From Albugo candida (lineage: Eukaryota; Oomycota; Peronosporomycetes; Albuginales; Albuginaceae), in the NCBI GenBank assembly GCA_905220665.1, contig CAJNAR010000147.1, forward strand, positions 248,001 through 312,000: a stretch of 64,000 bases of DNA, in the 5' to 3' direction. Positions 45,138 through 56,300 of the stretch are shown piece after piece. The notes beneath the pieces were generated by a model. That model saw only the letters and a list, made by a program, of their open reading frames with translations. It was not told where the DNA came from and made no database searches. The position numbers and the translations under genes were made by a program. The first letter of the stretch is position 1. The number at the start of each line of letters is the position of its first letter.

Positions 45138-48100
45138 CTATACCTTCGATTCCGCCTCTTTTGCATTTGCGGTCGATGGACGATTTTTCAAAAAGGCTTT
45201 TGGAGTAGAAGCTGTTGGAGCCGAAGCCGTTGGAGCCGAAGCCGTTGGAGCCGAAGCTGTTGGAGCCGAAGCTGTTGGAGCCGAAGGCGTCGAAGTTGCA
45301 GCGTTCGCAGTTGAAAGCGATACGCAATACAAGCCTGCCATGCGTGATTTTGTGCCTCGTGGACATTGGTAGCAGCTCTGCTCCAGCCCATCTATATACT
45401 GTCCTATCGGACAGCATCGTTGCTGTCCCTCTTCGACGAGATTTCGACGAAGAAGTTTTTTTTCAGAAGATGGCGCTGGAGGTTCGACGGCAGTTTTGGA
45501 ATTGGGGACCGTCTGACTTGGTGCTGGGGTACCTTCCTCTTCTTTCTCCATCAAGTTGGCAGATTTTTCGGCAGTGCTGGGTGCGTAAGTGGAACCTGCT
45601 GCATTCACTGTACCAGGGTCACCACTCGTAGTGGTCGTGGCATCTTGCTTTTGAGGACCAAGTTTGTAGACTTGATACGTCACATGCGCTGTTAGCATCA
45701 AATTGGTAGCCAAAGCATCATAATCAATCAGGGGTGATGTACGATTGGGGAACTCAGCCCTGACAAAAAATCGGCTAAACAATGGAGGAAGAAAAGTCGG
45801 CACTCGCGTTGGACCATTGCGCGAGCACACAGTCGGCAAGAGTGTGCTGCAATCTCTAATGGGAAGCTGCACAACCGGACATTGCCCAATATAACTTCGA
45901 GGCTGTTCTTCATAGTTGTTGATAAAGCGTGTTCTGGGAATTACAACCACTTTGTTTCGAAGAGCTGAACCAAAGGAAGAGAAACCGGGAAAGCTCACAG
46001 TGATTTTTACCGGACATCGTTGCGTGGCGTAGTTTGCATACGGCGGAAAAGCAAAAATCTTTATATCTCTCACATAAACAGTCGACGAATTTGAAGCCGC
46101 TTGTGCGCTTGTGAGCCATTGAAACTTTGTGAGCAATGAGACGTTGTTTGGTAATAAGAAAGGAACACTTTCACCTCTCATGAGCTTACCGAGAGGAAGA
46201 TAGCTCGTATCGCCTGGGAATTGTGGTCGCGTGGGGATCGATGCAATCATTTTGACGGACTGAGTTGATGCACTTGCCTCATACGAAGCCAACAGTTCAA
46301 TTTGCGCACTTGAGATCGGCTTTAACTGATATACTGTGGTTCCACAAACAGGAATGGGATTGCCGCCATTCTTGTACGTAAGCTCATCGCAATATTGAAT
46401 AATCGCTTGCAGTAAGTTGGCATGACTGGTAAGTATACCAAGAGAAGCCATCGACTCTGAAAGACTCAAATCATTTCTAAAGGTACTCCACCATTCTTCT
46501 CTCTTCTTTGCATCATCGGCCCATTTGTTTTTTAAGAGCTGTATACTGTCATCCGTACTTTTGCTCTGTGTTTCGGCTTCAGATGTAATCCTTTGGGCAT
46601 TTTGATTATTCAACGCGGCGCTTGCGATATGAAACATGATATCGACAGAGTCCATAGCGGCGACAATACTTTCAGTAAGACTTCCGAATACAAATGCGAC
46701 TTCAGCTGGAGCCGTGACACATCCAGCAAAACCATCAATATTGATAAGTGAACAAAAAGCATCGATGACAGTCGACATCAGCGTTCGCACTTCATCGACC
46801 TCATTGTCAAAAATCGTTGGTCTGAAGGTATCATACACGGCAATAAACGCAGCTGCATGCTGTGCGAGACCATCGACATTCACAGTTAAATCAGCCGTAA
46901 TAAGCGCTTTTAACGGCTCGTAGATTCGCTGAATTTCCTTCTGGAAAAGTACCATTCGCTGGAGAATATCATCAAGACGTCTTGCTCCTTCCACGGATAT
47001 AAAAGCACGCAGCTGTTCCAATTGTACCATATTAGTGATCGATTTTGACAGCCGATTGAGATCGACTACCAGACTTCCTACTCTTGCGGGATCCACTACC
47101 ATGCCGTATGGATTGACCACAGTCAGGACGGCAAGTGTGGTTTCGAATGTATCAATGACCAATTCCACAATTTGCTCTGTTTTCGCTCGATTGGAAAGCT
47201 GTCTTACCGCAGTCATCATCCCACCTCTGCGTTCATCTGCTCTGTTGAGAGCATTTTTCATTGCTCGCATCCTACGCTCATATTGGGCTTGACGACTTTG
47301 TACATCAAAGCTTGATGAGCGCGTTAGATGCTTCCCGAGCTCTTCTTGCGACTTTACAAGGAGGCCATTGACCTGAAGCATCTGATCGATAGTTGCGTCT
47401 TGAATATCAGCTATTGTTTGCTTCATTGTTTCTTGCAGAAAAGTAAATACTTCTTTTCTTTGCTTGGCGATTGTGCCTACGATACCTTCCTGAGCATTTT
47501 GCTTTATAAGCTGCATCAAATACTTTTGTGTGTCAACTTCTGCAAAGCTCGTCAAACGTGTCACTCCTTTCTGTACAAACATATTGTTCAGCGATCCTGC
47601 AAGTGTCGATAGCTGAGTCATCAAACTACCAACGGCACAAAATTGGGCCCTTGTTTCCAAAGTGCATTTTGCGTTGATAAGAGCACCCAGCACACCAAAG
47701 TTGCCATTGCTTGTAAGCTTGAAAATTCCACCAAAGTCAGAATCGGACACATACTTGAGACCATCTACCGAGATATTGGATGTGAATTCAGCCCCAATGT
47801 TGGCGTCTTGTACGACCTCCAAAGGCAGATGCAGTATCAAGCCCATCTGCGCAAAGATCTTGAAATTATCAACAGGTTCTCCAGCCACACTAAGAAACAC
47901 GGAAAACCAGTATTGTTGATTCGCGTCTTTGCCGATATATTCTTTGCCAGCATCACCGGATGTCAAAATCTCCGTAAAGTTGAGCTTTTGTAAAAGCGTC
48001 GCATTGGGAAGCATCAGCGTTGCAAGCTTGCACGAAGAGGAGTAATAAAGCTGAAGGGCGCTCTCAGTTGTTATCGTCGGTTGAGCAAACACATACTCTT

Positions 48101-49881
48101 TTTTCTCAACATTCCGCAGCCATGCATGTGCAACGATCGCAGAAAGTGATCCTGACCATACTTGCCGCGCTGGTGTAATTGTCGTAAGCGGTATTGGATA
48201 TTGAGCGATTCGCAATAGACTGTCAGTGACAGCCGATAGGGAGACACTGGCTTCGGTGACATCAATGAGTTGAGTAATGTCAAAGTCTTGAGCCATTCGC
48301 TTTCCAAAAGAGCCATACATTTTTCTATATGCTGGGATATTGACAACGACGACCTGAGTCATTGTGAAGAGCACATTGAACAATGTGTACGGATCGTTTA
48401 AAATCGGCGATCGAAATTCGCTTATTTCCATTCCATTGGCAATAGATAGAGCCATTTCGTACGCCATAAAGGGTGATGGAATCGCTTCTTTTTTCGCTTC
48501 GATCGCTTTTTGTCGATAACTCACTACTTGCGCATTAAGGTCTCGTGTTTGGATCTTAGGTGCGTAGAAGAAGGAATTTTCGGTGACCGCTTGGGATGTA
48601 ATCAGACAACGAGATACTTCATCGCCCATGTATATATTTTCATCCGAATTTGGTGCGGTGCCTGTCAATTGCGTAGGCTTGGCACTTATCGGTCCTTTGC
48701 CTGCATCTGGGACATTTGTACCTGCAGGTTTTGCTGGTACATTTATGCGTGTATCAGCCAATTTTGGAGGGAGACTTGCTGTCCGGACAGATTCCTTTGA
48801 TGGAGGGCTACCAGATTGAAGCTTTCGTCGAGTTCCTGGAGCAGCAGATGCCGGTGGTTTATCAGGCGGGATCATGGTAACTGAGCTTGGAGAGGGTGTT
48901 CTGACTCCTGCATCCGAAGTTGCAGGAGCTTGATCATCCTCTTGACCTAGTTTGACTTGAATCATTGCAGCGGCGTTGTTTGGAACACTTCCCATGAAAC
49001 TCAAAAACTTGTCGCCATGCTTGAAAATCACGACGTCCAATGTATCTAAAAGATAGATTTCCATCCTCACAGCCATCGCCGCAGTATCCACCCATTCAAT
49101 AACGTTGGTTCTGACGTTCAAAGCCCAATATTGCTGACTGGCAAAAGATCTTACGATAGCAGTTCCATTGCTATCGAAGAATAGATTGTAACATTCGATA
49201 GCGGGAGCCTCACCACTCTTTGTGGTACTTGACCAAGCTACCTCCCCAACACAGGTACTTACTGAGCCCTTCAGAGGTCCAATGGGACCATGAGAGTAAG
49301 TATCAAAGTCGGCACGGCGATTAGAGAAAAAGCTGTAGCATTTGTTGACTTGTGGGATCTTACTATCCGATGCCGATGCTGATTCAAACTTGTCTAAAGA
49401 TTCTGCTGATAAAACTCGGACCAAGCCATTCTATGACAATGCAGCGTTGTATTAGGTACACATGCACATATTGCAAATGAAAAAAACGTACATATGCCGA
49501 AGCCCCCAAAGCAGAATTTAGCGGACGAGTTGTGCCTCCATTTGTTGGAGATGTAGTTGCGCCTAATACTCCCGTTGTTACGCCACCTCCGTTGGTTCCT
49601 CCAGCTGGACCTTTCGCTACTGGTGGTGCTATTGGGCCGGGTACTGCAGTACCCGACTTATTAGGAGCAATTGGACCTCCTGCCTCTGGGGCTCCTGTTG
49701 ATGGTATGGCCGGAGGACTAGCTGGTGCTGGTGGTGTTACTGGAGGAATCACTGGTGCTGGTGGTGTGACTGGAGGATTCACTGGTGCGTTTTGTGCTTT
49801 GATAGCGCGATCATCGTGTGATACGATGAGAAGTAGCGCGATTACTCTAATGGAACGTCTAAATCGCGTCTTCCAATTCAT
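45138..49881 (-). CDS. large secreted protein, paralogue B
   Basis: Two exons, 49492-49881 and 45138-49430 (61-nt intron, donor GTACGT), 1560 residues. Signal peptide at the start (SIRVIALLLIVSHDDRAIKA), then a Pro/Gly-rich region with repeated PPVTPPAPVIPP units. After the intron the chain aligns with paralogue A: NRRADFDTYSHG against NRRTDFNTYSND, LFTMTQVVVVNIPAYRKMY against LYTMTQVMVLNIPEYRSMY, FINNYEEQPRSYIGQCPVVQ against FINSYEERPSSYVGLCSSVQ, and RCCPIGQYIDGLEQSCYQCP against RCCPVGFYKNWIQGSCHQCP. B differs by a Pro/Thr-rich insert after the beta module, an acidic Ser/Thr-rich stretch before the Cys module, and an Ala/Ser/Pro/Thr repeat tail. One exon of over 4 kb is long for this locus. 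Function unknown; secretion is inferred from the signal peptide. Confidence 0.82.
45211..45285 (-). repeat. 15-bp tandem repeat (SAPTA tail)
   Basis: Five contiguous 15-nt units of the type gctgttggagccgaa lie in the 3' coding end of paralogue B and encode five Ser-Ala-Pro-Thr-Ala repeats. Units differ only by C/T at the third base. Such in-frame repeats are prone to copy-number change. The next partial unit is degenerate. Confidence 0.85.
49723..49782 (-). repeat. 30-bp tandem repeat, Pro/Gly-rich leader
   Basis: Two 30-nt units (ggtgctggtggtgttactgg and on) differing at two bases lie in the Pro-rich leader of paralogue B. They encode repeated Pro/Val/Thr/Pro units. Consistent with recent duplication inside a disordered stretch. 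Confidence 0.75.
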
Positions 49882-50094
49882 ACTGTCACAAACAAAATCG
49901 ACGTGTGCACAAGCAAATACTTATTTCCAAATGAGTCATTGTAATTTTGTAAAGAAAACATATTGGACACCTCATCGCAGGATCATGATCATGACGTGGA
50001 CGTGCAGGTAGAAGACAGATCACGAGCCTTTATAAACTCATATATATAAATAAAGCATAATTCTTTGATAACATGAAAGCTAGTACCTGAGCAC

Positions 50095-52896
50095 TCAAGC
50101 TGAACCGGCATAATGCAAGAAAACCAAACTAATCGCTATGATTGCGATGCCAACGAAGAGAGATATGCTGAAGTACTTTCCACTTGGATCGAAGCGAAAA
50201 GCACCTGGCACGAGCTCGATAGCAGTAATGGCCATAAGCATTCCAGCAACCACAGCGTAAAGCGTTGCTTGTAATGCTGAAGTCAAGCCACCGGATACGA
50301 CGATCCACCCCATTAATGCTCCCATGGGCTGAGCGATACCACTCAATGTCGTCCACTTCAGTGCTTGCCAGATACTGCCAGTTCCATAGTAGATCGGAGC
50401 AGCAATGGCGACACCTTCGGGAAAATTGTGCAGAATGATTCCTACCGAGAGCGTGACACCCGTTTTTAGGCCTTGTAAAGACGAAACAAATAGTGCTAGG
50501 CCTTCTGGAAAATTGTGGATGGCGATAGCGATCCCTGTCATGATACCAGTTCTTTCAAATTCCTCTTTGGTGATGGCATTTGGCGCATGGAGAGAAGCAC
50601 TTCTGACAGAACATCTTTGTTGTGAGACTGAACTTGGTTGCGCTAGAAAATGCTCTTCAGTAGTCGATATTCCATTCTTGATTTTGAAGCTAATGTTGGA
50701 TCCTGTGGCGCCAACTTGTGGTTCGTAATGGGGTTTTGGCTCTCGATCTTCCATGCTGTCATGGGAACTATCTGAGCCATGGCCAAAGCATCGGTGCACC
50801 AGTATTTCGACTAAATAGATCAGCAAAACACCTCCAGAGAATGCAACACAGGTTGCTAACCATGACTTTCCGCTACAAATTCTGTCACACGTCCCAATCT
50901 GAGTAGTACTCCCGCCATGCTCGTAAGCTTCAGCATCTCCATTACCACCAACAGTAAAACTAGCTCGATAATATGTGACCGCTTCTGACCATAGATCTGC
51001 AAAAGCAATAAAAATCATTACACCTGCCGACAATGCAAATGCAGCTGCTAGAGAACGAGGCTTGGCTAATATCATCAAACATTTACATGAGACGACAAGT
51101 GTTGACATAATGGTAGCAATGCCGGCCAAAACACTCATACCCAAGGCAGAAAGAACGGTACTTGTTGGTATCTTATTCGTTCCTGAGCTGGTTTCATTCG
51201 GTGTGTCATCGTCTGTGGCCGTCAGCTGGAAGTAGCTCGCCATTTGATTTGCTTCATGTTCCATCGTGTGACAGTGCACCAAGTATGGTTCAGCGGTAGG
51301 GTCGAAACCGTATCCTTTGGCAGACCGATTGCTATTTTGCACAAGGTACTCATCAGGAGTACAAGCTACGTAACAGACCTGGGAAACCTTGTTGCTTGGG
51401 TCACTTGGGATCGCAACCACATCTTTCAATCCGTTCTGATCAATTTCATCATCATTGGGACCGCATTGCGCATTCACAAGATGCCAATGAAATGGATGTG
51501 CTTCATCGGTTGGATTTTTGAAATTCCACTTTTCCACTTTGCCATATGTGCAATTAATAGTTCCAGTCACTTCTTGCAAACTCAGTTCTTGGTTTTGATA
51601 TATAATCATTGCTTTTGAGGGACAATTCAGATGATGTTCGTATTCTCCGAGACGAATGACACGTTCTTTACCCCTTGATTGCTTCCATAATGCTTTCAGA
51701 TCTTTATATTTGACAAGTGTTTTTGACATCTTTTTGTCTGTCGTTTGAGACTTCGCCAAACGTTTAAGGACTCGAAGTTGAAACACTCGAGAGTCATAAG
51801 GAGTATCTTGTACGGCAGTTTGGCGATCCACAACATCGTAAATCACCTCTTCTTGAGTGAATTTTGTAAAATCGCATAAAATTTCCAAACGTTGGAAAGG
51901 ATAGAGAACAAGATTAGACTTCATTGCTAATACATTCTGTACGTATCCGCTGTCGGTGGCAATTTCTTCACAATATCTATAAAACGGAATGCTGAGATTA
52001 TAGTGACGTGCATTGGCAACGTTTGCAAAACGAAATCGGATTTGTCTTGATGGGACTTCTAGATACGGCATCACTATCCCATTGACCGTATTGACGGTTC
52101 CAAAAGATTCGGGTACCCATTTTGTATTCGCGGTAGGTTCACATTGGAATTGAGAGTATAAAAGCTTTCCGGATTCATCCAGTATCCGATCTGCTAGCAT
52201 CAACGGATAATCGTATTCTGACGGTATATTCAGCCGAGTATCCAATTCTTGGTCTTCGATAATATACAGCCCAACAAGTCCTGCCCAAACACTCAATCGT
52301 GCCAGACCAATCGCATGATCATGATAAAATTTTGTTGAGGGTGATTGAGCATTCAAGTACGTTGCTGTTGTACTTTGATTATCATAAATCGAGTACCGTG
52401 GCATGCCATCATTCTGTGGTGATGCCTCAAGCCCGTGCACATGGACAACCGCTGGGACTCCACAATGCGGGTAACAATGTGAGTCTGTGAACCTCAATAA
52501 TGAGTCTTCAACATAGTCGTCCAGCACATGTTTCCTTCCTAGTCTATTGTACCAAGTCACATTGACTGGTTTGTTTCTAGACACCAAAAGCGTCGGCCCA
52601 GGAAATGATGTAGTATCGTTCAACGGCCCGTATCCATATATGATATCCGACAATCCTTCGTGGCCTGTTCCATCCTCCCAGAAGTGCCTTGTTGGCGCCA
52701 TTTGCATATCAGCATGATGACCATCCCTCAAATCTATCACTCTGGGAATTGGTAGTCTTGACCGATATGCCTTCCAATTTTTCTTTAATGGTCGCGATGC
52801 CGTGTTTCCATTTGATTGGTAAAAGGCAAGAGCAAAAATGAGCAGCCATTCTCGCCACTTGTGAAAAGGAATGTTGGTGTTTGAATTGGATTGCAT
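50095..52896 (-). CDS. multicopper oxidase-ZIP metal transporter fusion
   Basis: One uninterrupted 933-residue exon. A hydrophobic segment near the N-terminus (WLLIFALAFY, about 17-26) serves as signal peptide or anchor. Residues about 50-560 are a multicopper oxidase of the CotA/bilirubin-oxidase type with all copper ligands: HVHG (152-155), HDH (192-194), HPFHWH (467-472) and HCHTMEHEANQM (541-552, with the type-1 Cys, His and Met). Residues 575-933 are a ZIP permease of the GufA/ZupT branch: helix 4 HNFPEG (794-799) and helix 5 HNFPEG (823-828) form the metal site, and a His-rich loop (about 700-725) precedes helix 4. The order implies an extracytoplasmic oxidase tethered to a Zn/Fe-class transporter. 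Whether the oxidase acts on Fe2+, Cu+, Mn2+ or an organic substrate is not shown by the sequence. Confidence 0.93.
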   Translation of the reverse strand: MQSNSNTNIPFHKWREWLLIFALAFYQSNGNTASRPLKKNWKAYRSRLPIPRVIDLRDGHHADMQMAPTRHFWEDGTGHEGLSDIIYGYGPLNDTTSFPGPTLLVSRNKPVNVTWYNRLGRKHVLDDYVEDSLLRFTDSHCYPHCGVPAVVHVHGLEASPQNDGMPRYSIYDNQSTTATYLNAQSPSTKFYHDHAIGLARLSVWAGLVGLYIIEDQELDTRLNIPSEYDYPLMLADRILDESGKLLYSQFQCEPTANTKWVPESFGTVNTVNGIVMPYLEVPSRQIRFRFANVANARHYNLSIPFYRYCEEIATDSGYVQNVLAMKSNLVLYPFQRLEILCDFTKFTQEEVIYDVVDRQTAVQDTPYDSRVFQLRVLKRLAKSQTTDKKMSKTLVKYKDLKALWKQSRGKERVIRLGEYEHHLNCPSKAMIIYQNQELSLQEVTGTINCTYGKVEKWNFKNPTDEAHPFHWHLVNAQCGPNDDEIDQNGLKDVVAIPSDPSNKVSQVCYVACTPDEYLVQNSNRSAKGYGFDPTAEPYLVHCHTMEHEANQMASYFQLTATDDDTPNETSSGTNKIPTSTVLSALGMSVLAGIATIMSTLVVSCKCLMILAKPRSLAAAFALSAGVMIFIAFADLWSEAVTYYRASFTVGGNGDAEAYEHGGSTTQIGTCDRICSGKSWLATCVAFSGGVLLIYLVEILVHRCFGHGSDSSHDSMEDREPKPHYEPQVGATGSNISFKIKNGISTTEEHFLAQPSSVSQQRCSVRSASLHAPNAITKEEFERTGIMTGIAIAIHNFPEGLALFVSSLQGLKTGVTLSVGIILHNFPEGVAIAAPIYYGTGSIWQALKWTTLSGIAQPMGALMGWIVVSGGLTSALQATLYAVVAGMLMAITAIELVPGAFRFDPSGKYFSISLFVGIAIIAISLVFLHYAGSA

Positions 52897-53361
52897 TTTT
52901 GCAATCGGAATTGAATTGGAGCAAGTTCGACTGAATTGTTGGTGGTCGACTAGAGAAATTTGAAAATGAGCTTTTGATCGAGACAGGAACCAGTCATTCT
53001 GCTTTTGTTAACGCTGAATACCAATCGGTCGATATTGTGGCAGCAATACAGTCTTAAGTTATAAAAGGGGAAATATGAGCAGAGTTGTATCATCACGTCA
53101 ATAGCGTTCGCCTAAGCGTGTAACTAGCCAATCAAAATCGTACGATATTCCTTTCTATGCTTTCTAAAAACCTACGCAGCCGAGGAGTGACAACGTTTCA
53201 GCAATCAAGAGTAGAGGTATAAGATGAGAATCTGCGAATCGAAAAATGTAAAATCCATTGCAGGGCTTCAAATGTGACGTTCATTTGGCTCATATCGCGA
53301 TGAAAATCGACTTCAACTTCAATCCAGTTAATTGATCAAATTACAAATCCGCCCACATACT
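52897..53361. other. intergenic region
   Basis: 465 bp between the start of the oxidase-ZIP gene and the end of NUP107, both on the minus strand. No conserved frame or RNA gene was seen. It should hold the oxidase-ZIP promoter and the NUP107 3' end; no metal-response element was identified. Confidence 0.5.
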
Positions 53362-56300
53362 TTACGGAATTTCCATAAACTTCAACTGGCTTGCACTGCT
53401 TCGGAAACACTTCACAAGTCTCTGACACTGTTCCGGTGTAAATGCATCACACACTTGATGATGTTCATCAGCCACAAAATCTGCAATTTCTAATGCTTTT
53501 TCGGCTAATGGCCTTGCTAGCTGACATCTAGATTCCATCGGATAGTGCTCGAGGCGGAGAATGGCACGCGAAGATTCATGCAGGAGGAAATGAAAGTCGA
53601 AAACAACCATCGGTAGACAATGCTGCCGAATCTTCCGCTGTTTGTCCGCCTCGTCCGGAAGAAGGCAGTGGCACATCCATCCATTCTCAAAGTGAACCGC
53701 ATCGATGAAGCTTGTGATGGCACGAGACACATGATACATGAGTTCGGTGACAAATACCTTCTCTTGGTGATAAGGCGATGACGAAGCGGAACGGGTAAGA
53801 ATGCTGCGCCAGCTATGAAAAGTTTCAGACAGCTGAGCGAGTGATCGCCAACACAAATGCTCACGAATGCAGCGATCTAAGTAATCGTTTGGTTGGTCGT
53901 GTCGCTTGGTCTCCTGTTGACTAAAAAGTTGCTCATTACGATGCATCTGAATAATTCCAATGGAATCGTCGCGATCATATGTTCGAAAGAGTTCTTGAAA
54001 AGCAGCAAAATTCTTTTCGAGTATGAACTCTCGAGCTAGTAGATTCATTTGAATCAAGGCTTGCGCACGATGTTGCTGGTAGATGAAAAGCACTTCAAGT
54101 ACCTTCACTCGTTGCCGGTCAAGAGTGGTGACGCCATCATTTGCCCGTTCTTTTATTTGCATGTCGATGTCCGTCACGCTCGCATTGGAATGGATTGCAC
54201 AAAATAAATTGTGTAATTTACGTTCCACGGTCACAAAGACGATGTCTGATACATTATTCATGGACAGAAATTGAAGCATACGTCTGATACAAGATTCCAT
54301 TTCAGCGTGCGTGTCAATCTGGAGCAGAATCTGGCAATACAGTTCAACCAAGGCTTCATCTGGAAGTGGAGATATGTAGATAGGCAACAGATGAAGCTGT
54401 GCATGTTTTGTCAAATGTCGGATATACATTTTCACGATCATATGTCCGGCTTTGAAGTGGCCTTCTAGTTGTTGCGTGAAGCCCATGAACAAGACAAAAT
54501 GAGCTGCAAATCGTAGGAACTGCACTGGTACAGTATCAGCTGGTATGGGTTTATCGTCGCCAAGATGCAGGTTCCAATCATATTCTTCAGCATCATGTCC
54601 CAGTACAATTGCTCTAAGTGTTTCCGCCATTATGGAGCCAATCTTGTTTGACACGAGGCGGGCTTGTACGCGACGAAATGGCTCGTTGGCTTGTGTCCTG
54701 ACTCGTTCATGGTTGCATTCCATCAGATCATTGAACAAGAAATCTATATTCTTCTCATACTTTTCGAAGTCTTTCGTTTTATCGATCAAGTCGGTAAAGA
54801 TGGCCATGTGCCGCTTGGTATTGCCCACAAGCATGTTAGAAGATTGAAGTTTGACTTTGCACAGTTCCAAGAGAATTTTGTCGACTTGTGATTCTGTAAT
54901 GGCTTGCACCAAGGCCCAGCAGTGATCTTCCCAGCTGTCACACGCCGGTGATTGAATGAGTGTATGAGCATTTCCACAGAGTGCTGCGTATATGGCTTTC
55001 TCGTAACTCAATGCAATCTTACTATTGGACTTGACCATTTTCCCAGGAGTTTCGAGATTTGAAAATCGCCAGCAAATCGACTTCCACAATGGTCGAAATG
55101 GATTCCCCCAACGAGAGATCGAAGCGTCTCGTTCTATGGAAGCACCGACCGGTGTGCCACCAGAAAGACTGGCTGCTCGCCAAGCTTGTCCTCGTTCAGT
55201 GCATATATCAATCGCTCTCTCGAGTTGCCCGCTGCGCACACACTTCCACAAACATTTCATCAGTGATGCCTCATCTTCAAGATCATCATCCAAGTAATCA
55301 GCATCTCCAACTCGTAGCGTTGCATCGGGGTCCAGATAAACTGTCTGGCTATCGGTCTTAGAATAAGGCAATCCCAAATATGTTCCTTTCTTCAACGAGC
55401 GCAGTGTTCGAGGTGCTATTCCTTTACGTCTCTCAAGATTCGTCAATTCTTCTTCGGCCGCCAGATCCTCCAGCCAATCCTTGACTGCTCTGAGCACTCG
55501 AAATGTTGTATTATGCGACTCAAGCAATTCAACCGCTTGGTCTTCGGTCATTCCAAAATGAATTGCGCTTCCTAGATCAAGATCAATCATGGAAATCTTT
55601 GTAGAGATTGAATCCATTGACTCTAAGGTCATATCAGCCTGTCGTAGTTGATACAGCAGCTTCCATGTGTTGCGTTCGTCCCGCAACTGAGTGATATCGT
55701 CAGCAAATTGAATCGGTTTTATGTTTAAAGACTCCTGTGAAGATCTTATAGAAAGGGTTGGCTTCCAAGATGCATCACAATTAACTCGTCCCTGCTTCAC
55801 TTTCAGACGCTTTATTTGAGCGTCTAGAGCATCGATATATCCGCACAAGAGTTTGTCACAAAGGATTTTCTGATCTTCTGCGTCAGGAGCAGTCTCATGA
55901 AAATCCGCTAGCATATTTGCGAAAAAGGTTTCCTCCGGTCGAATTCGCCAAGATAAAGCTTCCCCAACTGAAGCTGGTATTGATCGGGGAGATGAAGCGG
56001 ATTCTCCCACGTGTGACGCATGTATGCTTGTGGGTGAGGCTGAGGCCAACGAGGAGTCATGTTGTGAGGTCACTCGATCATTGAAACCGATCTGGTACGA
56101 GGATTTCTTTACAATATGGATCGCGCCATTAAAGTGAGCTCCGCAATCTGCGACCAACCAGTCATCTTGTACAAGATTGCCGTCAAACATGACCTGCGCG
56201 TGGTCGACAGAAAAGCTGAAAGCGCTTTCAGTATTGCGTTTGGCACAAAACGCGTGCTTGATTTCCCGTATTGTTGCGGAATTTGGGTCAATATCGATAT

